Assembly (NCBI RefSeq): GCF_003315235.1
Contig: NZ_QNRU01000003.1
Span: forward strand, 51,876 to 115,875
DNA: 64,000 bases
Origin: Neisseria gonorrhoeae
GTDB taxonomy: Bacteria; Pseudomonadota; Gammaproteobacteria; Burkholderiales; Neisseriaceae
Direction of reading: 5' to 3'
Below the pieces are notes generated by a model. It was given only the letters and a program-made list of their open reading frames with translations. It searched no databases and had not been told where the DNA came from. The translations under genes and the position numbers were made by a program. Below are positions 48,767 to 55,603 of the stretch, in pieces. How positions within the stretch are numbered: position 1 is the stretch's first letter; every line of letters begins with the position of its first letter.

Positions 48767-49188
48767 ATGCCTACTCTATCTGAAAAGCATGAGGTACTGT
48801 CCGGCTTGAACCGTCAGGATGCAGCTGCTATAGTAGCCTTAATCGATTTGAAAACGGAGGACGACATGGAAAAGGTTTTGAACAAACTGGATTTCATGAC
48901 CCAGAACTTCGATGCCCGACTGGACGCTTTTGAAAAAAGTGTAGATGCCCGCATCAGCTCATTTGAAAAAAGTGTAGATGCCCGTATCAGCTCATTTGAA
49001 AAAAGTGTAGATGCACGGTTTAGCGCAATCGATACTAAAATCAATGCAATTTATTGGTTTATCGGTATCACGACTACCGTTGCCGTTGCTGCCGCGAAGT
49101 TCCTGTAACATTAAACCCGTTCCGTTAAACGGAGCTTTTTATCTGTAACCTTCAATCCCACCATGTTCCGGCATCCGGTGGGATTTTT
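48689..49188. repeat. duplicated segment, copy 1
   Basis: About 500 bp nearly identical to 50210-50742, covering the end of the leader, the coiled-coil gene and its two downstream hairpins. The copies differ mainly by one 33-bp repeat unit. Confidence 0.9.
48767..49108 (+). CDS. hendecad coiled-coil membrane protein, copy 1
   Basis: A 113-residue protein. An N-terminal region (MPTLSEKHEVLSGLNRQDAA) leads into four 11-residue units of the pattern DARxSxFEKSV (about 50-93), which predict a right-handed coiled coil. A C-terminal membrane helix follows (about 94-113, YWFIGITTTVAVAAAKFL). The layout resembles small membrane-tethered coiled-coil proteins of phages and plasmids. A longer paralogue lies at 50288-50662. 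Function unknown. Confidence 0.7.
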   Translation: MPTLSEKHEVLSGLNRQDAAAIVALIDLKTEDDMEKVLNKLDFMTQNFDARLDAFEKSVDARISSFEKSVDARISSFEKSVDARFSAIDTKINAIYWFIGITTTVAVAAAKFL

Positions 49189-49189
49189 A
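49155..49189 (+). terminator. intrinsic terminator
   Basis: ATCCCACC...GGTGGGAT then TTTT. A smaller hairpin TCCGT-TAA-ACGGA with a T-run precedes it (about 49121-49140). Confidence 0.85.
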
Positions 49190-49314
49190 TATCTGCGTGA
49201 AACGCAAAATAAAGAAACCCTTATGAATTAATTTAGTGCAAGACTTGTCAGTATAAGCTTGGCTTGCACTTATTTAATACTACTGGGACTACTCACCTTA
49301 TTTTGATACTTCTA

Positions 49315-49376
49315 TAACCCTATGGGGATGCGTCTCCGAAAGGGGGATGTTTTCCCCTGTTTTTTTGGAGACTGTC
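49315..49376 (+). promoter_or_regulatory. structured RNA leader (short type)
   Basis: ACCCTATGGGGAT...CTCCGAAAGGGGG and an imperfect GGGGATGTTTTCCCC, seven T, GGAGACTGTC segment directly before an ATG at 49377. Confidence 0.6.
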
Positions 49377-49532
49377 ATGCAAATTGTCTGCTACAACATT
49401 TACGAACAAACTGCTTATTCTCGCTCATGTGATTTTCGTGCAGAATTTCTTTTTGAAGACAATGAAACTCGTCGAGAAACTCGAGTTTTATTACCTGAAA
49501 CTCGTTTTGGTCGCTATGCGTATTTTAGATAA
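49377..49532 (+). CDS. 51-residue hypothetical protein
   Basis: The leader-positioned ATG opens a 51-codon frame (MQIVCYNIYEQTAYSRSCDF ... RYAYFR) that overlaps the next frame by 17 bases. It may be a small protein, a translational coupler for the next gene, or the N-terminal part of a gene split by a frameshift. Confidence 0.45.
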   Translation: MQIVCYNIYEQTAYSRSCDFRAEFLFEDNETRRETRVLLPETRFGRYAYFR

Positions 49533-50016
49533 ATGGTTCTTAGAAGATGCCAGCGTGAGAACCAAACTAACCATGGAGCTCACACTACCTCTTGCCTGGA
49601 AGGACTTGGATTATGACGAATTCCAACTTGCTGTAAGTCAAATGGCAACTGACTGGCTGGAACAACGTATTTGTGAATTGGAAAATGATTTTACAAAAGT
49701 CATTTATGATCCTGATACAGTGTTTCAACATCAAGATGTCCGCAACATACTGCTTGGATCGTGCAAATACGGTGGTGCTCGGATTCTGCAAAATATAGTG
49801 CGCTTGCTCTATAAGCGCAAACCCGTTGAGCTGCGCATGGTAATACAACTGGATCGGAAGCATTTTCAGATTTTTCAAGCCATACTTGCGCATTGTCGCA
49901 AACACCGTGAAAGTGAAAAACTTCGCGAGATAGTGGACGAAATGAACCGAGTCGAAGCAGAAAAGGCATCAGCTTATATAGCTGCCAAATCATCTGACGA
50001 TGATGTACCTTATTGA
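49516..50016 (+). CDS. hypothetical cargo protein
   Basis: A 166-residue soluble protein if started at the ATG at 49516 (MRILDKWFLEDASVRTKLTM); the frame is also open back to 49384. It is helical and charged, with KYGGARILQNIVRLLYKRKP and a C-terminal acidic end SSDDDVPY. No family recognised. The overlap with the 51-codon frame means either coupling or an older single gene with a frame change. Confidence 0.5.
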   Translation: MRILDKWFLEDASVRTKLTMELTLPLAWKDLDYDEFQLAVSQMATDWLEQRICELENDFTKVIYDPDTVFQHQDVRNILLGSCKYGGARILQNIVRLLYKRKPVELRMVIQLDRKHFQIFQAILAHCRKHRESEKLREIVDEMNRVEAEKASAYIAAKSSDDDVPY

Positions 50017-50077
50017 GTTTGAAAAATGAGGAATCCGATATTTATTGATCTTCGAGGTACGATGTACCTTTTATTTT

Positions 50078-50101
50078 ACCTGCCTTCGGGCAGGTATTTT
50101 C
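50078..50101 (+). terminator. intrinsic terminator
   Basis: ACCTGCC, loop TTCG, GGCAGGT then ATTTT. Confidence 0.88.
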
Positions 50102-50213
50102 AGACGGCCTTCAAGTAAGGTCTTCTTAAAATACCTGTCTTTACAGGCTGACAGACCTTATCTGTCTTGTGTCCTGCCGTTAAACATGACACGCATCCTT
50201 CGGGATGTACGGC
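50078..50213. repeat. dispersed intergenic repeat, copy 1
   Basis: About 135 bp closely matching 57168-57301: the ACCTGCC-TTCG-GGCAGGT terminator, a CCTGT-CTTT-ACAGG hairpin, and the P0/P1 leader module. Confidence 0.88.
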
Positions 50214-50287
50214 ATTTTTCAATTTTACCAACCCTGTGGGGATATACGTCCCATGGGGAGGCATATTCCCAAACTTAGGAGGATTTT
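50150..50287 (+). promoter_or_regulatory. structured RNA leader (full type)
   Basis: GACAGACCTTATCTGTC (50150-50166), GCCGT...GCATCC-TTCG-GGATGT-ACGGC (50176-50213) followed by ATTTTTC, then the CCCTGTGGGGA hairpin and AGGAGGATTTT before the ATG at 50288. Confidence 0.78.
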
Positions 50288-50742
50288 ATGCCTACTCTAT
50301 CTGAAAAGCATGAGGTACTGTCCGGCTTGAACCGTCAGGATGCAGCTGCTATAGTAGCCTTAATCGATTTGAAAACGGAGGACGACATGGAAAAGGTTTT
50401 GAACAAACTGGATTTCATGACCCAGAACTTCGATGCCCGACTGGACGCTTTTGAAAAAAGTGTAGATGCCCGTATCAGCTCATTTGAAAAAAGTGTAGAT
50501 GCACGGTTTAGCTCATTTGAAAATAGTGTAGATGCCCGCATCAGCTCATTTGAAAATAGCGTAGATGCACGGTTTAGCGCAATCGATACTAAAATCAATG
50601 CAATTTATTGGTTTATCGGTATCACGACTACCGTTGCCGTTGCTGCCGCGAAGTTCCTGTAACATTAAACCCGTTCCGTTAAACGGAGCTTTTTATCTGT
50701 AACCTTGAATCCCACCATGTTCCGGCATCCGGTGGGATTTTT
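50210..50742. repeat. duplicated segment, copy 2
   Basis: The partner of 48689-49188, longer by one 33-bp coiled-coil unit. Confidence 0.9.
50288..50662 (+). CDS. hendecad coiled-coil membrane protein, copy 2
   Basis: A 124-residue paralogue of the 48767 gene, identical outside the repeat zone. It has five 11-residue units instead of four (DARISSFEKSV, DARFSSFENSV and variants, about 50-104) and the same C-terminal membrane helix. The exact one-unit difference shows that the 33-bp repeat expands or contracts in register. Copies with different coil lengths may pair or measure distance; function unknown. Confidence 0.7.
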   Translation: MPTLSEKHEVLSGLNRQDAAAIVALIDLKTEDDMEKVLNKLDFMTQNFDARLDAFEKSVDARISSFEKSVDARFSSFENSVDARISSFENSVDARFSAIDTKINAIYWFIGITTTVAVAAAKFL

Positions 50743-50743
50743 A
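50709..50743 (+). terminator. intrinsic terminator
   Basis: ATCCCACC...GGTGGGAT then TTTT, the same hairpin as at 49155. Confidence 0.85.
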
Positions 50744-50754
50744 TCACTTCTCAC

Positions 50755-50817
50755 TCAACCCTATGGGGATATACATACCTATGGAGATCGTATATCTCCG
50801 TTACTTTGGAGCATGTG
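50755..50817 (+). promoter_or_regulatory. orphan structured leader
   Basis: ACCCTATGGGGATATACATACCTATGG and CGTATATCTCC...GGAGCATGTG precede an ATG at 50818, but that frame stops after 13 codons. The gene once served seems lost or replaced by the toxin-antitoxin module. Confidence 0.6.
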
Positions 50818-50851
50818 ATGTTTTCTACAAAATACCCTTTCATATCTTGTT

Positions 50852-50874
50852 TTGTACGGTAATCAGCCGTACAA
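50852..50874. promoter_or_regulatory. palindromic operator of the DUF1778-GNAT module
   Basis: TTGTACGG, 7-bp spacer, CCGTACAA, 26 bp before the antitoxin start. This is the usual place for autorepression by an RHH antitoxin-toxin complex. Confidence 0.7.
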
Positions 50875-50900
50875 TCTAGAAATAATTTAGGAGTATGTTC

Positions 50901-51179
50901 ATGACTGCCACATATGCCGATTGCCGTTTTGAAGCAAGAATCACTTCAGATACCCGTGCTTTACTTAAACACGCTGCGGAACTTCAAGGACGCAGTATGT
51001 CCGAATTTGTCATCAGTGCTGCCCGCGAGGCTGCCCAAAAAGCAGTTGCCGATGCGGAGATTCTGATGCTGTCCGAACGTGACCAACTTCAGTTTGCCCA
51101 AGCCCTGCTCAATCCGTCCAAACCGAATGGGGCATTGAGCAGAGCATTGGAAAAACATGACGAATTGTTCGGGAGATAA
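50901..51179 (+). CDS. DUF1778 (RHH-type) antitoxin
   Basis: A 92-residue antitoxin. The ribbon-helix-helix part is FEARITSDTRALLKHAAELQGRSMSEFVISAAREAA (about 9-44), followed by a toxin-binding helix tail with LNPSKPNGALSRALEKHDEL. The ATG at 50901 has AGGAG seven bases upstream; an ATG at 50895 would be too close. It lies 1 bp before the GNAT gene, and the pair matches TacA-TacT/AtaR-AtaT type modules. The complex should repress its own promoter through the palindrome at 50852. Confidence 0.85.
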   Translation: MTATYADCRFEARITSDTRALLKHAAELQGRSMSEFVISAAREAAQKAVADAEILMLSERDQLQFAQALLNPSKPNGALSRALEKHDELFGR

Positions 51180-51180
51180 A

Positions 51181-51672
51181 ATGCCGTTACCGGACTTCCG
51201 AATCCGCCTCCTTGATGCTGCCGATGACCGCAATGCATTTGAGCGCCCTTCCGAACCTTTAAACCGCTATCTGCAAAAACAGGTTTCGCAAGACGTAAAA
51301 CGGAAAGTCGCTACTTGTTTTGTCGCGGTTACATCCGACGGTCAAATTCTTGGCTACTATACATTGGCTGCAACAGGAGTTGCCCTAAGTAATATACCCG
51401 CCGGTTTTCGTAAGAAGCTGCCCAGATACCCTACGGTTCCCGCAGTGCTGATGGGCCGTTTGGCGGTAGATGGAAAATATGGCGGGTTTGGACTGGGTTC
51501 TTTACTTTTGGCTGATGCACTCAAACGTATCAGTAAAGCAGAAATCGCCGCGTATGCGTTGATTGTGGAGGCAAAAGACGAAGCTGCCATCGGCTTTTAC
51601 AGGCATTTCGGCTTTACTTCTTTCGAAGATGCCACCAAGCATCTATTTTTTCCTTTGGCGAATCTTCGCTAA
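51181..51672 (+). CDS. GNAT-fold toxin (TacT/AtaT type)
   Basis: A 163-residue acetyltransferase. Family members acetylate the amino group of aminoacyl-tRNA and stop translation. The acetyl-CoA loop is RLAVDGKYGGFGLGSLLLADAL (about 92-113), with the conserved catalytic-type Tyr in AIGFYRHFGF (about 139-148). The N-terminal FERPSEPLNRYLQKQVSQD box is typical of DUF1778-linked toxins. It overlaps or abuts the antitoxin frame, so production is coupled. Target tRNA unknown here. Confidence 0.85.
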   Translation: MPLPDFRIRLLDAADDRNAFERPSEPLNRYLQKQVSQDVKRKVATCFVAVTSDGQILGYYTLAATGVALSNIPAGFRKKLPRYPTVPAVLMGRLAVDGKYGGFGLGSLLLADALKRISKAEIAAYALIVEAKDEAAIGFYRHFGFTSFEDATKHLFFPLANLR

Positions 51673-51703
51673 CCCCTTTTTCCGCACCATACGGTAGCGG
51701 TTT

Positions 51704-51767
51704 CTAACCCTGACGGGGCAATCCCCCGTCGCCGGGGTTTGCTCCGTCTTTTTTTTAGGAGCATACG
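51704..51767 (+). promoter_or_regulatory. structured RNA leader (short type)
   Basis: ACCCTGACGGGG...CCCCCGTCGCCGGGGT, then GCTCC, T-run, GGAGC, pairing the ribosome binding site before the ATG at 51768. Confidence 0.65.
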
Positions 51768-54251
51768 ATGTATAACCCCGTATCAAAAATAGACGAACTC
51801 CTCCCGGATTTTGCAGGGCTGGATCAAACTGTGACCGAGATGCAGGAGCGTCAGAATCAAATAACTACTGATTTCAACTTTATCATCCGCCAAGTGGCTG
51901 AGACTGCCCAAAAAAGTACGGAAGCTGCCGTATTGCCGGAGGAATCTCCGGAAACTGAACTGCCGGATTCCGACATACCCCTGACACAGTTTCTTGCCGA
52001 GTTTGGGGATAGTCTCTTTAACGCAGTTACTGAGCAAAACCAACCGGTCTATCAGGGACAAACTTATCCTCTCCTTGAAGAAGTGCTGGATAACCTGGAA
52101 CGTCCTTTGTTTGCGGCGCAGCGCGAAGTTGTGCGCGCCGTATTACAGCAATTGGTGGCAGAGGACAAACCCGCAGCCATTATTAATGCCGAAATGGGCA
52201 CAGGTAAGACCATGATGTCGGTTGCAGCAGCCGCTGCCGCGCATCAAGCAGGTTTGCACCGCACCTTGGTATTGAGTCCTCCTCATTTGGTGTACAAGTG
52301 GAGACGAGAGATCCTCAAAACGGTACCCAATGCCCGCGTATGGATTCTTAACGGAGCCGATACATTGGCAAAACTGTTGCAAATCCGTGCCCTTGACCGC
52401 AAACCCGAAGTTCCGGAGTTTTTTGTGATGGGGCGTGTTCGGATGCGCATGGGCTACCATTGGAGGCCTTCGTATGCCGTTCGCCGCCGCCGGATACCTT
52501 CTGAAGGTGCTTCTGAGGGTTTTGCCGTTTCCGAGTATTACTGTCCTAAATGTGGCTGTGAAATCTTGGATGAGGAAAACAAGCCTTATAACACTGAAGG
52601 TGGTGTGAAAAACGCCCTGGCTAAAAACCGCCGTTTTTGCAAAGGCAATCATCATGGCAAACCGTGTAAGGAACCGCTCTGGACCTTGTGCCGCAAGGAA
52701 CAGAGTGAAGACGGGGTTGTAAGCACAGTGTACGATCGCGTACTTAAAACCATGACCACCCTACCCGGCATCGGTCCTAAAACCGCAGCAAAAATCATCG
52801 GGATGTATGGTGAGCAGTATCTGGCTGAAATCTTGGAAAACAACATTCAGGCGTTTTCCAATTTGATGGATGAAAACGGAGAATTTTTATTCGACGACCG
52901 TCAGGCGGCGCGTATCGACCGAGACTTAGGCAAAGCAGAATTCAGCCTGGGACGAGGCGGGTATCAGCCGACCGAGTTCGTCAAACGCTATTTACCGAAG
53001 AACTTTTTCGGGCTGTTGGTAGTAGATGAAGGTCACGAGTACAAGAACTACGGTACGGCTCAAGGTCAAGCCATGGGCGTTTTGGCACGTTGCTGTAATA
53101 AGATCCTGTGCTTAACCGGTACGCTGATGGGTGGTTATGCGGAAGACCTGTTCTTTCTATTGTGGCGGCTTTGGCCGCAAATGATGATTGAAGACGGTTT
53201 CAGTTACAACAAAGGGAATACCTTGGGTTCGGCAAGCATGGCGTTTATGCGTAAGCATGGCGTTTTGAAGGATATTGTCCGACATCTTGGAACTGAATAC
53301 AGTAATGGCGCATTCAGTAGCTCAAAAGCAGAGCGTAACAGCGTTCGCACCGCCAAGGCGTCGGGATTTTCCCCTTTGGGCATCATGCGTTATGTTTTGC
53401 CTATTACCGTATTTCTTAAGCTGCGTGATTTGGGAGAAGGCGTTTTACCTGGCTATAAAGAAGTTTTCCGGCCGGTTGAAATGACTGAAGATCAACAGGC
53501 GGTCTATAAAAATATGGAGAGTGTTTTGAGGCAGCATTTGAAGGTGGCATTAAGGAATCGTGACAATACCCTTACCGGCGTTGTTATGAGCGCCTTGCTG
53601 TCATGGCCGGATTGTTGTTACAAACCTCAAGATGTTTACTGGCGCAGACAAAACAAGATTCTTTTCCATACCGAACCCCAGTTCGATGAAGAAGAAATCT
53701 CACCGAAAGAAGCTGACATGCTGGAAGTCGTTAAAGACAGTCTGGCTAAAGGACGTAAATGTCTGGTCTATACTGTTTATACCGATACCCGTGATACGAC
53801 AGGCCGTCTGAAAGAGATTTTCAAACGGCACGGTATTAAGGCGGCGGTAATGAAAGCGACGGTCAAAGCCGATCAACGCGAAGACTGGGTTGAAGACCAA
53901 TTGGCTTCAGGCGTACAGGTTGTTATCTGTAATCCGGAGCTGGTCAAAACCGGTTTGGACTTGTTGGCATTTCCAACCATCTACTTTTTGCAAACAGGAT
54001 ATAACGTTTATACCCTGATGCAGGCTGCCCGCCGTTCTTGGCGTATTGGTCAGAAGGAAGACGTGGAAGTGTATTTCGCCGGTTACAGCGATACAGCGCA
54101 GCAAATTTGCCTTGAACTGATGGGGCAAAAAGTTGCCGTTACTCAGTCAACCTCCGGTGATATGCCCGATTCGGGTCTGGACATTCTGAATCAGGCTGAA
54201 GGTTCAGTTGAAGTTCAGTTGGCCAAACGCTTCGTTGACCGACAAGATTGA
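51768..54251 (+). CDS. SNF2-like helicase with inserted zinc and HhH segments
   Basis: An 827-residue superfamily 2 ATPase. After a coiled N-terminus (about 1-100) comes Walker A in EMGTGKTMMSVAAA (about 142-155), motif Ia in TLVLSPPHLVYKWRREI, and the DEAH-type box VVDEGHEYKN (about 417-426) with LTGTLMGGYAEDL as motif III. The C-terminal RecA domain ends with motif VI QAARRSWRIGQ (about 752-762), typical of SNF2/Rad54-like enzymes. Between motifs Ia and II lies an insertion with a zinc-binding pattern (CPKCGCEIL ... FCKGNHHGKPCKEP ... C, about 257-307) and a helix-hairpin-helix TLPGIGPKTAAKIIG (about 330-344). It is likely a DNA-remodelling motor of the island. Confidence 0.85.
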   Translation: MYNPVSKIDELLPDFAGLDQTVTEMQERQNQITTDFNFIIRQVAETAQKSTEAAVLPEESPETELPDSDIPLTQFLAEFGDSLFNAVTEQNQPVYQGQTYPLLEEVLDNLERPLFAAQREVVRAVLQQLVAEDKPAAIINAEMGTGKTMMSVAAAAAAHQAGLHRTLVLSPPHLVYKWRREILKTVPNARVWILNGADTLAKLLQIRALDRKPEVPEFFVMGRVRMRMGYHWRPSYAVRRRRIPSEGASEGFAVSEYYCPKCGCEILDEENKPYNTEGGVKNALAKNRRFCKGNHHGKPCKEPLWTLCRKEQSEDGVVSTVYDRVLKTMTTLPGIGPKTAAKIIGMYGEQYLAEILENNIQAFSNLMDENGEFLFDDRQAARIDRDLGKAEFSLGRGGYQPTEFVKRYLPKNFFGLLVVDEGHEYKNYGTAQGQAMGVLARCCNKILCLTGTLMGGYAEDLFFLLWRLWPQMMIEDGFSYNKGNTLGSASMAFMRKHGVLKDIVRHLGTEYSNGAFSSSKAERNSVRTAKASGFSPLGIMRYVLPITVFLKLRDLGEGVLPGYKEVFRPVEMTEDQQAVYKNMESVLRQHLKVALRNRDNTLTGVVMSALLSWPDCCYKPQDVYWRRQNKILFHTEPQFDEEEISPKEADMLEVVKDSLAKGRKCLVYTVYTDTRDTTGRLKEIFKRHGIKAAVMKATVKADQREDWVEDQLASGVQVVICNPELVKTGLDLLAFPTIYFLQTGYNVYTLMQAARRSWRIGQKEDVEVYFAGYSDTAQQICLELMGQKVAVTQSTSGDMPDSGLDILNQAEGSVEVQLAKRFVDRQD

Positions 54252-54266
54252 TGCAATTTTTGCATC

Positions 54267-54290
54267 TAACCCGCGTTTAGTGGGTTTTTT
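54267..54290 (+). terminator. intrinsic terminator
   Basis: AACCCGCGTTTAGTGGGTT followed by TTTT, right after the helicase. Confidence 0.75.
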
Positions 54291-54348
54291 CAGACGACCT
54301 CGTGTTGAGGTCTTCTGAAAAAGCCCGTAAGGTGGAATTTCACAGGCT

Positions 54349-54496
54349 GGCAGACCTTATCTGCCCGCGCACTGCCGTTACCCATTGCGCACGTCCTTCG
54401 GGACGGACGGCTCTTTTTCAACTTTCTTTAACCCTGTGGGGATATACCGTATCCCCACAGGGCATCGGTATATCTCCCTTTTTCATGGAGATACCG
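54349..54496 (+). promoter_or_regulatory. structured RNA leader (full type, clearest copy)
   Basis: GGCAGACCTTATCTGCC (54349-54365); GCCGT...GTCC-TTCG-GGAC...ACGGC (54374-54411) followed by TCTTTTTC; CCCTGTGGGGATA/TATCCCCACAGGG (54432-54462); CGGTATATCTCC...GGAGATACCG (54466-54496). The last stem hides the ribosome binding site. It is followed by ATGTGA, and the gene itself starts at the overlapping GTG. Confidence 0.85.
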
Positions 54497-54498
54497 AT

Positions 54499-54756
54499 GT
54501 GAAATTTTTTATATTCATCAAACCCGACCTTCCTTTTCACAAGGAAAGCATTGAATCTTGGATCAAATTGCTGGAAGATATAGGTAAAACAGCCTTGTTG
54601 GCAATGCTGCCGTTGTTTTGGCTCAATTCATACTCTTTGACCGAACGTGCTTCCGGCGTAGCCGTATTGGCTTTGGTTGCCTACTTTGTGCAAGTATATG
54701 CTGACAAACTACGGAAATACCGTGATTCATTAAACAGAAAGGATACGTCATGCTGA
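54499..54756 (+). CDS. small membrane protein
   Basis: An 85-residue protein starting at a GTG (MKFFIFIKPDLPFHKESIES) that overlaps a two-codon frame ATG-TGA placed at the normal leader distance. It has two hydrophobic segments (about 30-45, TALLAMLPLFWLNSYSL, and 50-66, ASGVAVLALVAYFVQVY) and a basic tail. Its end overlaps the start of the next tiny gene. No family recognised. Confidence 0.6.
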   Translation: MKFFIFIKPDLPFHKESIESWIKLLEDIGKTALLAMLPLFWLNSYSLTERASGVAVLALVAYFVQVYADKLRKYRDSLNRKDTSC

Positions 54757-54860
54757 TAGGCGGTCTGCTATTTATTCTCTTCCTGGTGCTTGCTTTCGGC
54801 TATTGGATTACCAAGCAGCTTGAAACTTCGCGTACGTCGGAAGAACACAAAAACCGTTAA
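54750..54860 (+). CDS. 36-residue membrane protein
   Basis: MLIGGLLFILFLVLAFGYWI begins this tiny protein, one membrane helix followed by a polar tail TKQLETSRTSEEHKNR. It overlaps the preceding gene by 7 bp, with AAAGGATAC as a ribosome binding site, so coupled translation is likely. The two-residue-charge-poor helix is a good single-span candidate. Confidence 0.55.
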   Translation: MLIGGLLFILFLVLAFGYWITKQLETSRTSEEHKNR

Positions 54861-54955
54861 CGCGGTTCATTCTATGTAGCTCAAGTATTTATCTTTTACT
54901 TGGATAAATATGAATCAAAGATTGTCAAACAGGAACCCAAGGAAAGGGAAAAACC

Positions 54956-55072
54956 ATGATCATGACCTACAGCTTACTATTTTTGATTGCCGTCATGTTG
55001 TTTGGCATATTTAAACTGGTAAAGTTTGGCGAGTCTCAGCAAGACACTAATACACATGACCGGTCAAGTTAA
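54956..55072 (+). CDS. 38-residue membrane protein
   Basis: A single hydrophobic helix (MIMTYSLLFLIAVMLFGIFK) and a polar tail (LVKFGESQQDTNTHDRSS), with the ribosome binding site AAGGAAAGGG. It is the third small membrane gene in a row. No family recognised. Confidence 0.5.
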   Translation: MIMTYSLLFLIAVMLFGIFKLVKFGESQQDTNTHDRSS

Positions 55073-55130
55073 TTGGTATTCCCATCTTTTAAATGCTTTG
55101 TTGCTATTTAATACCAAAGCATTTTAAATA

Positions 55131-55153
55131 GAACGCTGATACGTTCCTTTTTA
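55131..55153 (+). terminator. intrinsic terminator
   Basis: GAACG, loop CTGATA, CGTTC then CTTTTT. Confidence 0.75.
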
Positions 55154-55176
55154 GATAAATCCGGCTTGAAGCCGCA

Positions 55177-55216
55177 ATCCCGCTGTTCCGTACGTCTGTA
55201 CGGCAGTGGGATTTTT
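55177..55216 (+). terminator. intrinsic terminator
   Basis: ATCCCGCTG...CAGTGGGAT followed by TTTT. Confidence 0.75.
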
Positions 55217-55308
55217 CTTGGAAGTCATGCGGTTACGTTTTTTTTAATCGTATGCGTGTATTTTTAACCATTTGCAGGAGGAAAACCTATTTTTGTATCG
55301 GAGAAGAA

Positions 55309-55533
55309 ATGAGATATAGCAAAAACAAAGATTATCAATTTTTTATACGCCAACTGGTATCGGGGGGAGAATGGATGTTCCTCCCCAAAAACGGTCGTAA
55401 GCACAGCGCATTGAAGCACCTACCGACCGATCGAAAAATTCCGATACCCGGCTCGCCGGGACAGGATCCGCGTGGATTGCTGAATTTTAAAACAATGGTA
55501 CGTCATATAGAACGTGGCGGTACCTTCGATTAA
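55309..55533 (+). CDS. small protein, possibly HicA-like
   Basis: A 74-residue basic protein starting MRYSKNKDYQFFIRQLVSGG behind GGAGAAG. The middle EWMFLPKNGRKHSALKHLP and the end RGLLNFKTMVRHI resemble the small double-stranded-RNA-binding fold of HicA toxins (G-W...K-H...P...L-L-x-x-x-R-x). The catalytic His is not certain, and there is no adjacent HicB. It is probably an island cargo protein with that fold rather than an active toxin. Confidence 0.5.
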   Translation: MRYSKNKDYQFFIRQLVSGGEWMFLPKNGRKHSALKHLPTDRKIPIPGSPGQDPRGLLNFKTMVRHIERGGTFD

Positions 55534-55540
55534 ACTTTGA

Positions 55541-55603
55541 TTTAACCCTGCGGGGACTGTCCCGCACGGCATGTCTCCGTTTTTTATTTGAATGGAGACC
55601 AAT
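55541..55603 (+). promoter_or_regulatory. structured RNA leader (short type)
   Basis: ACCCTGCGGGGACTGTCCCGCACGG, then GTCTCC, T-rich loop, GGAGAC, pairing the ribosome binding site before the ATG at 55604. Confidence 0.7.
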
